A stretch of 64,000 nucleotides of DNA, from the NCBI RefSeq assembly GCF_040801785.1, contig NZ_CP161805.1, positions 3,534,001 through 3,598,000 on the forward strand, in the 5' to 3' direction. Below the pieces are notes generated by a model, which was given only the letters and a program-made list of their open reading frames with translations, had not been told where the DNA came from and did not search any database. This stretch comes from Sulfitobacter sp. LCG007 (lineage in GTDB: Bacteria; Pseudomonadota; Alphaproteobacteria; Rhodobacterales; Rhodobacteraceae). Position 1 is the stretch's first letter; each line of letters opens with the position of its first letter. A program made the position numbers and the translations under genes. Positions 42,045-50,764 of this stretch are shown in pieces.

Positions 42045-42121
42045 CATCAAAGTTGACTTGTGACGTGATGTTACGTTAGTTGAGTCCTTACTGCGTCACC
42101 GTTCCAAAGGGAGGACAACGG

Positions 42122-43429
42122 ATGGAACTCAGAAGCGCATTGTGCGGCGCGACCGCACTCGTTTCTATTGCCGCCTCGGCGGTCTTTGCCGAAGAAATTA
42201 CCGTCGCTACCGTCAACAATGGCGACATGATCCGCATGCAGGGCCTGATGGGTGAATTCAACGCCCAGCATCCCGACATTACCGTGAACTGGGTCACCCT
42301 CGAAGAGAACGCGCTTCGCCAGCAGGTGACCACCGACATCGCAACCGGCGGCGGACAGTTCGACGTCCTGACGATCGGCACCTACGAGGTTCCGATCTGG
42401 GCCAAGCAGGGCTGGCTGGTGTCGCTGGACGACCTTCCCGAAGACTACGATGCGGACGACCTTCTGCCGCCGATCCGTGCGGGCCTCACCTACGACGGCT
42501 CGCTCTACGCGGCGCCCTTCTATGGCGAGTCCTCCTTCGTCAACTATCGCAAGGATCTTGCCGAAAAGGCCGGCGTGACGATTCCGGACGAACCGACCTG
42601 GGATGACATCAAGGCGGCCGCTGCCGCCATGCACGACCCGGACAACGGCGTGTACGGCATCTGCCTTCGCGGCAAGCCGGGCTGGGGCGAGAACACCGCC
42701 TTCATCACCACGATGGCGAACTCGTACGGCGCGCGCTGGTTCGACGAGGAATGGAACCCGCAGTTCGACAGCCCCGAGTGGAAGGCGACCCTGACGGACT
42801 ATCTGGACCTGCTTCAGAACTACGGCCCTCCGGGAGCAAGCTCGAACGGATACAACGAGAACCTGACGCTGTCGCTGCAGGGACGTTGCGGTATCCGGAT
42901 CGACGCCACGGTTTCCGCGTCCTCGCTGCTCGATCCGGCCCAGTCCGACGTCGCCGATCAGGTCGGCTTCACCTTGGCGCCTGATGCGGGCAAGGGAAAG
43001 CGAGCGAACTGGCTCTGGGCATGGTCTCTGGCGATCCCCACGTCCTCGCAGCACCAGGAAGCGGCGAAGACCTTCATCGACTGGGCGACCGACAAGGACT
43101 ATCTCGCGCTCGTCGCCTCCAAGGAAGGCTGGGCGAACGTACCGCCGGGCACAAGGACCTCGCTTTACGAGAACCCTGAATATGCGGACCTTCCCTTCGC
43201 GAAGATGACGATCGACTCGATCAACGCCGCCGATCCGAACAACCCGACGGTCGATCCGGTCCCCTATACCGGCGTCCAGTTCGTCGCGATCCCCGAATTC
43301 CAGGGGCTTGGCACGGCAGTCGGACAGGAATTCTCTGCCGCGCTTGCGGGCCAGAAGACAGCGGAAGAAGCGCTCGCAGCCGCACAGGAGCTGGCTGAGG
43401 AAGCGATGATCGACGGCGGCTACAAGTAA
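42122..43429 (+). CDS. smoE: polyol ABC transporter substrate-binding protein
   Basis: Predicted 435 residues with a signal peptide (1-23, ASAVFA) and extracellular-solute-binding family 1 features (FDVLTIGTYEVPIWAKQGWL; GSLYAAPFYGESSFVNYRKDL). The start at 42122 has GGGAGGA upstream. It is the first gene of an operon in the order binding protein-permease-permease-ATPase-SDR-mannitol dehydrogenase, as in Rhodobacter smo loci. It binds sorbitol or mannitol in the periplasm (inference from context). Confidence 0.9.
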   Translation: MELRSALCGATALVSIAASAVFAEEITVATVNNGDMIRMQGLMGEFNAQHPDITVNWVTLEENALRQQVTTDIATGGGQFDVLTIGTYEVPIWAKQGWLVSLDDLPEDYDADDLLPPIRAGLTYDGSLYAAPFYGESSFVNYRKDLAEKAGVTIPDEPTWDDIKAAAAAMHDPDNGVYGICLRGKPGWGENTAFITTMANSYGARWFDEEWNPQFDSPEWKATLTDYLDLLQNYGPPGASSNGYNENLTLSLQGRCGIRIDATVSASSLLDPAQSDVADQVGFTLAPDAGKGKRANWLWAWSLAIPTSSQHQEAAKTFIDWATDKDYLALVASKEGWANVPPGTRTSLYENPEYADLPFAKMTIDSINAADPNNPTVDPVPYTGVQFVAIPEFQGLGTAVGQEFSAALAGQKTAEEALAAAQELAEEAMIDGGYK

Positions 43430-43452
43430 GCCGGGATCCCCTTCGACGTTTT

Positions 43453-43476
43453 GCGGGGCGGCGACGTCCGCCCCGC
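43453..43476 (+). promoter_or_regulatory. intercistronic hairpin after the binding-protein gene
   Basis: A perfect 9-bp GC stem (arms 43453-43461 and 43468-43476, 6-base loop) without a T-run lies 24 bases after smoE. Such stems commonly protect the 3' end of the binding-protein message or attenuate readthrough so that it is made in excess over the permeases. Confidence 0.6.
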
Positions 43477-43577
43477 CCTTGCCCGGACGGGCCTGTTCCG
43501 TCACCAGTTCTCCGAGTTCCCCACCCGGGCCAGAATGGCCCCGCAGTTCCCGCCATCGATTCTTCGGAGGAGCCAGG

Positions 43578-44447
43578 ATGGCCACCCAAGCATCGCGCTC
43601 AGCCGCGCGCCTGATGATCTCTCCATCGGTGATCCTGCTGTTCTTCTGGATGGCGATCCCGCTTGCGACCACGCTCTATTATTCCTTCCAGCGCTATCAG
43701 CTCCTGAACCCGGAACGCTCCGGCTTCGTCGGCTGGCGGAACTATTCGCGCTTCGTCTTCTCTCCCGGTTTCGCCGGCGCGGTCAGCAACACGCTTGTCC
43801 TCGTGCTGGGCGTGCTGATCATCACCGTGGTGCTTGGCATCCTCATCGCGCTGCTGATCGACCAGCCGATCTGGGGCCAGGGGCCGGTGCGCATCCTCGT
43901 GATCTCGCCCTTCTTCATCATGCCCCCCGTCGCGGCGCTGATCTGGAAGAACATGTTCTTCAACCCCGCCAACGGGCTCTTTGCCGAGGCCGCGAAATTC
44001 ATCGGGCTCGCGCCATATGACTTTCTGGGACAGGCGCCGCTCGCCTCGATCATCCTGATCGTGTCCTGGGAATGGCTTCCCTTCGCCACGCTGATCCTGC
44101 TGACCGCGCTGCAATCGCTCGACGGCGAGCAGCTAGAGGCGGCCGAGATGGACGGGGCTCCCGCGCTCAGCCGGTTCTTCTACATCATGCTGCCGCACAT
44201 GAGCCGGGCGATCACCGTGGTGATCCTGATCCAGACCATCTTCCTGCTCGGCGTCTTCGGCGAGATCCTCGTCACCACCGGCGGCGGGCCGGGCACCGCG
44301 TCGACCACGCTGCCCTTCCTGATCTACAAGGAGGCCCTCCTCGACTTCGACGCCGGCACCGCCGCCGCCGGAGGCGTGGTGGCCGTCATCCTCGCAAACA
44401 TCGTCGCCATCTTCCTGATGAAGGCGATCGGCAAGAACCTGGATTGA
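43578..44447 (+). CDS. smoF: polyol ABC transporter permease 1
   Basis: Predicted 289 residues with six hydrophobic segments and the inner-membrane binding-protein-dependent EAA motif (EQLEAAEMDGAPALSRFFYIMLP). The ATG at 43578 with AGGAGCCAGG upstream is preferred over the longer frame. It forms the membrane channel with smoG, 10 bases downstream. Confidence 0.91.
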   Translation: MATQASRSAARLMISPSVILLFFWMAIPLATTLYYSFQRYQLLNPERSGFVGWRNYSRFVFSPGFAGAVSNTLVLVLGVLIITVVLGILIALLIDQPIWGQGPVRILVISPFFIMPPVAALIWKNMFFNPANGLFAEAAKFIGLAPYDFLGQAPLASIILIVSWEWLPFATLILLTALQSLDGEQLEAAEMDGAPALSRFFYIMLPHMSRAITVVILIQTIFLLGVFGEILVTTGGGPGTASTTLPFLIYKEALLDFDAGTAAAGGVVAVILANIVAIFLMKAIGKNLD

Positions 44448-44457
44448 GGAGAGGACA

Positions 44458-45288
44458 ATGGCACGCGCAGTCACGCCCGCCCGCAAGACGATCAACACGG
44501 CTGCCGCATGGACCGTCGCGCTGATCATCTTCTTTCCCATCCTCTGGACCGTCCTGACCAGCTTCAAGCCCGAGCCCGTCGCGGTGGCGTCGCCGCCGGT
44601 CTTCCTTGGCTTCGACTGGACGATGCAGAACTACAACGACGTGATCGAGCTGCGGGGCTACGGGCAGTTCTTCTGGAACTCGGTCATCATCTCGGTCGGC
44701 TCGACCCTTCTCGGGATGGTCATCGCGATCCCCGCCGCCTGGGCCATGGCCTTCGTCCACGGTCCGCGAACCAAGGACGTGCTGATGTGGATGCTGTCGA
44801 CAAAGATGATGCCGGCGGCAGGCGTGCTGGTCCCGATCTATCTCATGGGCAAGTCGCTGGGCCTGATCGACACACGGTTCATGCTGACCATCGTGCTGAT
44901 GCTCATGAACCTGCCGATCATCGTCTGGATGCTCTACACCTACTTCCGCGAGATCCCCAACGACATCCTCGAGGCCGCGCGGATGGACGGCGCAAGCCTG
45001 TGGAACGAGATCGTCTATGTCCTGACGCCGATGGCGGTCCCGGGCATCGCCTCGACCCTCCTGCTCAACGTGATCCTGGCCTGGAATGAATCCTTCTGGA
45101 CGCTCAACCTTACCTCGTTCGAGGCGGCGCCGCTGACCAAGTTCATCGCCGGCTTCTCGTCGCCGCAGGGACTGTTCTACGGCAAGCTATCGGCCGCCTC
45201 GGTGATGGCGATCGTTCCGATCATGATCCTCGGCTGGTTCAGCCAGAAACAACTCGTCCGCGGCCTGACCTTCGGCGCGGTGAAGTAG
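44458..45288 (+). CDS. smoG: polyol ABC transporter permease 2
   Basis: Predicted 276 residues of the MalG type with six membrane segments and the EAA loop [29 protein letters not shown]. It pairs with smoF; the energising ATPase follows 11 bases later. Confidence 0.91.
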   Translation: MARAVTPARKTINTAAAWTVALIIFFPILWTVLTSFKPEPVAVASPPVFLGFDWTMQNYNDVIELRGYGQFFWNSVIISVGSTLLGMVIAIPAAWAMAFVHGPRTKDVLMWMLSTKMMPAAGVLVPIYLMGKSLGLIDTRFMLTIVLMLMNLPIIVWMLYTYFREIPNDILEAARMDGASLWNEIVYVLTPMAVPGIASTLLLNVILAWNESFWTLNLTSFEAAPLTKFIAGFSSPQGLFYGKLSAASVMAIVPIMILGWFSQKQLVRGLTFGAVK

Positions 45289-45299
45289 GGAAGCCAAAC

Positions 45300-46300
<1,001 letters not shown>

Positions 46301-46304
<4 letters not shown>

Positions 46305-47071
46305 AGAGACTCGAGAACAAGGTCGCGCTTGTAACCGGTGGTGCACGGGGCATCGGACGCGCGATCTGCGAGGCCTATGCCCGCGAAGGCGCCAGAGTTG
46401 CCGTCGCCGACCTGCTCGAGCGGGATGCGACGGAGACCGCCTCGGCACTCGGATCGCAGGGCATGGCGGTGCGGATGGACGTGACCGATCCCGGGTCCAT
46501 CCGTGCCGGTGTCGATGCCGTGGCGAGCGCCTGGGGTGGCATCGACATCCTCGTGAACAATGCCGGCATCTTCAACATGGCTTCCATCGACAGGATCACG
46601 CCCGAAGACTACCGCCGGCAATATGACGTGAATGTCGGAGGCACGATCTTCGCGATCCAGGCCGTCGTGCCGCTGATGAAGCAGCGCGGTGGCGGCGCCA
46701 TCATCAATTTCTCGAGCCAGGCCGGGCGCCGGGGCGAGCCCAATATCGCCATCTATTGCTCGAGCAAGGCGGCGGTGATCTCGCTGACCCAGTCGCTGGC
46801 GCTGGAACTTGCGGGCGATAACATCCGGGTAAACGGGATCGCTCCGGGAGTCGTGGATACGCCGATGTGGGATATTGTCGACGCCCAGTTCGCCGAGTAC
46901 GAGAACAAGCCCAAGGGTCAGAAGAAACGCGAGGTCGGGGCGGCGGTGCCGCTCGGACGCATGGGCGATCCGGCCGAAATCGCCGACCCCTGCGTTTTCC
47001 TCGCCTCCGACGAGGCACGTTACATCACCGCGCAGACGCTGAACGTCGACGGCGGAAATTGGATGAGCTGA
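46301..47071 (+). CDS. smoS: sorbitol dehydrogenase, short-chain type
   Basis: Predicted 256 residues, classical [11 protein letters not shown] cofactor loop (about 12-19), NNAG, catalytic S in NFSSQAG, and YCSSK (Tyr-Lys) are present; the C-terminal [36 protein letters not shown] is typical. It oxidises sorbitol to fructose (and related polyols) with NAD. The stop overlaps the next start (TGATG). Confidence 0.9.
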
Positions 47072-48549
47072 TGACCACGCTAGCAAAACTGTCGAACGCC
47101 ACGCTGGAGGATCTTCCGGACAAGGTGGCGAGGCCGCACTACGACCGTGCGAAGCTGACCCCCGGGATCGTGCATATCGGACTTGGCAACTTCCATCGCG
47201 CGCATCAGGCATGGTATCTCCATCGCCTCATGCAGAACGGCGAGGCGCATGACTGGGCGATCATCGGCGCGGGCGTCCGACCCTTCGACGAGGCGCAGCG
47301 AAAGCGGCTGGCGGCGCAGGATTATCTCACCACCCTGATCGAGCTGGACCCGGCCGGGACCTCCGCGGAGGTCGTCGGCTCGATGATCGATTACGTTCCC
47401 ATCGAAGAAGGCAACGGTCCCCTGATCGCGCAGATGGCCGACCCGGCAATTCGCATCGTCGCGCTGACCGTGACCGAGGGCGGGTACTACATCGATCCTG
47501 TCTCCAAGCAGTTCGACGCCGACCATCCCGATATCCGCCATGACGCCTTGAACCCGCGCAGGCCCGGCACCGCCTTCGGGGCAATGGTGGCTGCCTTGAA
47601 GCAGCGCCGCGATGCCGGTACAGGCCCGTTCACCTGCCAGAGCTGCGACAACCTGCAAGGCAACGGCGCGATCCTGCGGCAGACCGTCGTCGGGCTGGCG
47701 CGGCTGTCGGACCCGGACCTGGCCGACTGGATCGACGCGCACTGCAGCTTCCCGAATTCGATGGTGGATTGCATCGTCCCGGCCACCGGGCCGAAGGAAC
47801 TGGCCCTGGCGCAGGAATTCGGCATCGACGACGCGGCGCCCGTCACGCATGAGAACTTCCGCCAATGGGTGATCGAGGACGACTTCTGCGCCGGCCGCCC
47901 GGACTGGGACAAGGCCGGCGCGACGTTCTCGGATGAGGTCCAGGCCTACGAGGCGATGAAGATCCGCATCCTGAACGGCGGCCATCAGGTCATTTCCGAC
48001 CCGGGAGAGATCCTGTCGGTCGAGACCATCTCGGGCTGCATGGAACATCCGCTGATCGGCGCGCTGTTCCTGAAGGTGGCACGGGAAGAGATCGTCCCCC
48101 ATGTGCATCCCGTTCCGGGCATGATGCCGCTGGCCTATGTGGCGCTGATCGAGCAGCGCTTCGCCAATCCGAAGATCGTGGACACCACACGCCGGGTCGC
48201 CTTCGACGGCTCGTCGCGCCATACCGGCTTCATCCTGCCCGTGATCCGCGACGCTATCGGGAAGGGGACGCCCTACGAGGGTCTTGCGCTGACCGAGGCG
48301 CTATGGGCGCGGATGTGTCAGGGCACGCGCGAGGACGGCTCGGAGATCGCGCCGAACGATCCCTTCTGGTCCGACCTGCAGGAAGCCGCCGGAAAGGCGC
48401 GGACCGATCCCGAAGCCTGGCTTCGCCAGCGGCAGTACTACGGCGATCTGGCGGAGGATGCGGAATTCGTGAAGACCTTCAGCCGATGGCTTGCGATGAT
48501 CTGGGCCGACGGGACAGAAGCCGCGATCAGCGCCTACGTTTCATCCTGA
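47071..48549 (+). CDS. mtlK: mannitol 2-dehydrogenase
   Basis: Predicted 492 residues of the long-chain polyol dehydrogenase family: IVHIGLGNFHRAHQAWYL at the N-terminus, TVTEGGYY, and KIRILNGGHQVISDPG with the catalytic lysine region. It oxidises D-mannitol to D-fructose with NAD. In Rhodobacter the operon continues with a fructokinase gene; here the next gene is a small unknown secreted protein instead. Confidence 0.93.
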   Translation: MTTLAKLSNATLEDLPDKVARPHYDRAKLTPGIVHIGLGNFHRAHQAWYLHRLMQNGEAHDWAIIGAGVRPFDEAQRKRLAAQDYLTTLIELDPAGTSAEVVGSMIDYVPIEEGNGPLIAQMADPAIRIVALTVTEGGYYIDPVSKQFDADHPDIRHDALNPRRPGTAFGAMVAALKQRRDAGTGPFTCQSCDNLQGNGAILRQTVVGLARLSDPDLADWIDAHCSFPNSMVDCIVPATGPKELALAQEFGIDDAAPVTHENFRQWVIEDDFCAGRPDWDKAGATFSDEVQAYEAMKIRILNGGHQVISDPGEILSVETISGCMEHPLIGALFLKVAREEIVPHVHPVPGMMPLAYVALIEQRFANPKIVDTTRRVAFDGSSRHTGFILPVIRDAIGKGTPYEGLALTEALWARMCQGTREDGSEIAPNDPFWSDLQEAAGKARTDPEAWLRQRQYYGDLAEDAEFVKTFSRWLAMIWADGTEAAISAYVSS

Positions 48550-48653
48550 CGGACAGACCTCGGGTACGTTCCGGTCCTCGGCGCAGCGCACTTCCCGGCG
48601 ATGCGCCGGTTTGACGGTTTGTAAGGCATTCTACGGCAAAAGCTCGCGCTATC

Positions 48654-49034
48654 ATGCGCGGCCTGCGAAAACTGTCCACGGCAATCTCGGCACTCACGCT
48701 GACGGGCGCGGCCTGTGCGGCCGCGGAAGATCATTCGGTCGATTTCGCCATCTGCACGGGCCGTCTCTCTGCGCTGCTCGAACATCAGTGGCTGATGGCG
48801 GATGCCGGCGCTCAGAGAACCGAGGCGCTGCGCGCCGTGATGATCGACCTTCTCGACGTCTCGACACCCTCGGAAAAGGCATCGCGCAACCTCGGCATCC
48901 GGATCGAGGCCAAGATGGCCCATGCTCAATTGCTGACCCTCGCCACATTCAACGATGACCCGGCCGAGGCCGCCTGGGCGCGAAGGCGCGCGGACACGGC
49001 CATAGCAGCCTGCGCCGGGCTGCTTCTGGGGTAG
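48654..49034 (+). CDS. small secreted protein of unknown function
   Basis: Predicted 126 residues with a Sec signal peptide (about 1-24, ISALTLTGAACAAA). The mature protein is helical and Ala/Leu-rich with two cysteines (AICTGRLSALLEHQW and AIAACAGLLL) that could pair. No family was recognised. It follows mtlK by about 100 bases and precedes the urt region; whether it belongs to either operon is unclear. Confidence 0.65.
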   Translation: MRGLRKLSTAISALTLTGAACAAAEDHSVDFAICTGRLSALLEHQWLMADAGAQRTEALRAVMIDLLDVSTPSEKASRNLGIRIEAKMAHAQLLTLATFNDDPAEAAWARRRADTAIAACAGLLLG

Positions 49035-49421
49035 TTTCGCAAAGCGGCGGAATTCTCTCTGCTTTCATGAACATCGCCTTGGCCGTCCGGAAATGCACGT
49101 ATCAGGTGTAAAATCGAGCTGATACGCGACAACCGGCGTGATGCGAGCGCTCAATTTTAAGGCGAATTGGGGCACTCTGCCCAATCAGGCATCACTCCTA
49201 CAAAAACACGCCCGCGCAGATGTGGTGGAAGTTACGGCCTGCAACGATTCAGGAGCACAAATGGGCGGCCGGGGCTGATAACCGGGCTTAATCATACGGT
49301 GCTGCCGGATTACCACGCGTGGTGGCGCCGTACTTCGCAAATTGATGCGTGCGCGAGACAGGGGGGGGGCGATGCGCGACATGCCGAGACCCTTTTGCAC
49401 GTCGACAAGAGGACAAACGAA
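49035..49421 (+). other. leader region of the urea transporter operon
   Basis: This 387-base gap contains no supported gene. It holds an NtrC-like site at 49094-49110 and a run of nine G at 49361-49369, about 50 bases before the urtA ATG. No sigma-54 -24/-12 pair was found; in Rhodobacter, NtrC is known to act with sigma-70 polymerase, so its absence is not against NtrC control. Confidence 0.55.
49094..49110 (+). promoter_or_regulatory. candidate NtrC-binding site upstream of urtA
   Basis: TGCACGTATCAGGTGTA matches the NtrC consensus TGCAC-N7-GTGCA at 9 of 10 arm bases, with the frequent G before GTG. Nitrogen starvation control of urea uptake by NtrC is common, which fits. Confidence 0.5.
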
Positions 49422-50708
49422 ATGTCGAAGATTCTGAGCACCACCGCCGCGACGGTCTTGGTCATGGCCGGGCTTCCGGCGATGGCCCAGGACGTTTCCT
49501 GCCCGATCAAGGTCGGGGTACTGCATTCCCTTTCCGGAACGATGGCGATTTCCGAGACGACGCTGAAGGACACCATGCTGATGCTCGTCGATCAGCAGAA
49601 CAAGAAGGGCGGGCTGATGGGATGCGATCTCGAAGCGGTGGTCGTCGATCCCGCCTCTGACTGGCCGCTTTTCGCAGAAAAGGCGCGCGAGCTGATCTCG
49701 GTCCACGAAGTCGACGTGATCTTCGGCAACTGGACCTCGGTCAGCCGCAAGTCCGTGCTGCCCGTGATCGAAGAGCTGAACGGCCTGCTGTTCTACCCGG
49801 TTCAGTACGAGGGCGAAGAGTCCTCGAAGAACGTCTTCTACACCGGGGCCGCGCCAAACCAGCAGGCGATCCCGGCGACGGATTACTTCATCGACGAGCT
49901 TGGCGTCGAGAAGTTCGCGCTGCTCGGCACCGACTACGTCTATCCGCGCACCACCAACAACATCCTCGAGTCCTACCTGAAGTCCAAGGGCATCGCCGAA
50001 GAGGACATCTTCGTCAACTATACGCCCTTCGGCCATTCCGACTGGTCCAAGATCGTCGCGGATGTCGTGGCCCTTGGCGCGGACGGCAAGAAGGTGGGCG
50101 TGATCTCGACCATCAACGGCGACGCCAATGTGGGCTTCTACAAGGAGCTGGCCGCGGCGGGCGTCTCAGCGGACGACATCCCGGTCGTGGCATTCTCGGT
50201 CGGGGAAGAGGAGCTTTCGGGCCTCGACACCACCAACCTCGTCGGCCATCTGGCGGCATGGAACTACTTCATGTCCGCCGATACGCCGGAAAACGCCACC
50301 TTCATCGACGAATGGCATGCCTTCATCGGCGATGACAGCCGCGTGACCAACGACCCGATGGAGGCCCACTACATCGGCTTCAACATGTGGGTGAACGCCG
50401 CAACGGCAGCCGGGACAACCGACGTCGACGCAGTGCGCGAGGCGATGTGGGGCCAGGAATTCCCGAACCTGACCGGCGGTACCGCCGTGATGGGCGTGAA
50501 CCACCACCTGTCCAAACCCGTGCTGATCGGCGAGATCCAGGCGGATGGCCAGTTCGACATCGTATCCGAGACCGATCCGGTTCCGGGCGATGCATGGACC
50601 GACTACCTGCCGGAATCCGCGGTGCTCGAATCCGATTGGAAGGATCTCGAATGCGGCATGTACAACACCGAGACGAAGACCTGCGTGCAGATCAAGTCGA
50701 ACTACTGA
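49422..50708 (+). CDS. urtA: urea ABC transporter substrate-binding protein
   Basis: Predicted 428 residues with a signal peptide (MSKILSTTAATVLVMAGLPAMA). The core IKVGVLHSLSGTMAISETTLKDT and FYPVQYEGEESSKNVFYTGAAPNQQ is characteristic of UrtA rather than branched-chain amino acid binders. It binds urea in the periplasm. The operon urtABCDE follows in the standard order. Confidence 0.94.
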   Translation: MSKILSTTAATVLVMAGLPAMAQDVSCPIKVGVLHSLSGTMAISETTLKDTMLMLVDQQNKKGGLMGCDLEAVVVDPASDWPLFAEKARELISVHEVDVIFGNWTSVSRKSVLPVIEELNGLLFYPVQYEGEESSKNVFYTGAAPNQQAIPATDYFIDELGVEKFALLGTDYVYPRTTNNILESYLKSKGIAEEDIFVNYTPFGHSDWSKIVADVVALGADGKKVGVISTINGDANVGFYKELAAAGVSADDIPVVAFSVGEEELSGLDTTNLVGHLAAWNYFMSADTPENATFIDEWHAFIGDDSRVTNDPMEAHYIGFNMWVNAATAAGTTDVDAVREAMWGQEFPNLTGGTAVMGVNHHLSKPVLIGEIQADGQFDIVSETDPVPGDAWTDYLPESAVLESDWKDLECGMYNTETKTCVQIKSNY

Positions 50709-50718
50709 ACTGAGCGGC

Positions 50719-50740
50719 GCGGGGGCCGAAGGGTCCCCGC
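50719..50740 (+). promoter_or_regulatory. intercistronic hairpin after urtA
   Basis: A 9-bp stem with one G-U (arms 50719-50727 and 50732-50740) sits just after the urtA stop and before urtB, without a T-run. It parallels the hairpin after smoE and may keep the binding-protein message more abundant than the permease message. Confidence 0.5.
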
Positions 50741-50764
50741 CCCCATCTCCGGCCCGGAGCAGGC

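Noticed and set aside
42071-43672. 533-codon frame antisense to the polyol binding protein
   Set aside because: Shadow frame; the sense protein has a signal peptide and family motifs.
49120-49421. sigma-54 promoter before urtA
   Set aside because: GGCAC-containing stretches near 49170 lack the correctly spaced GC element.
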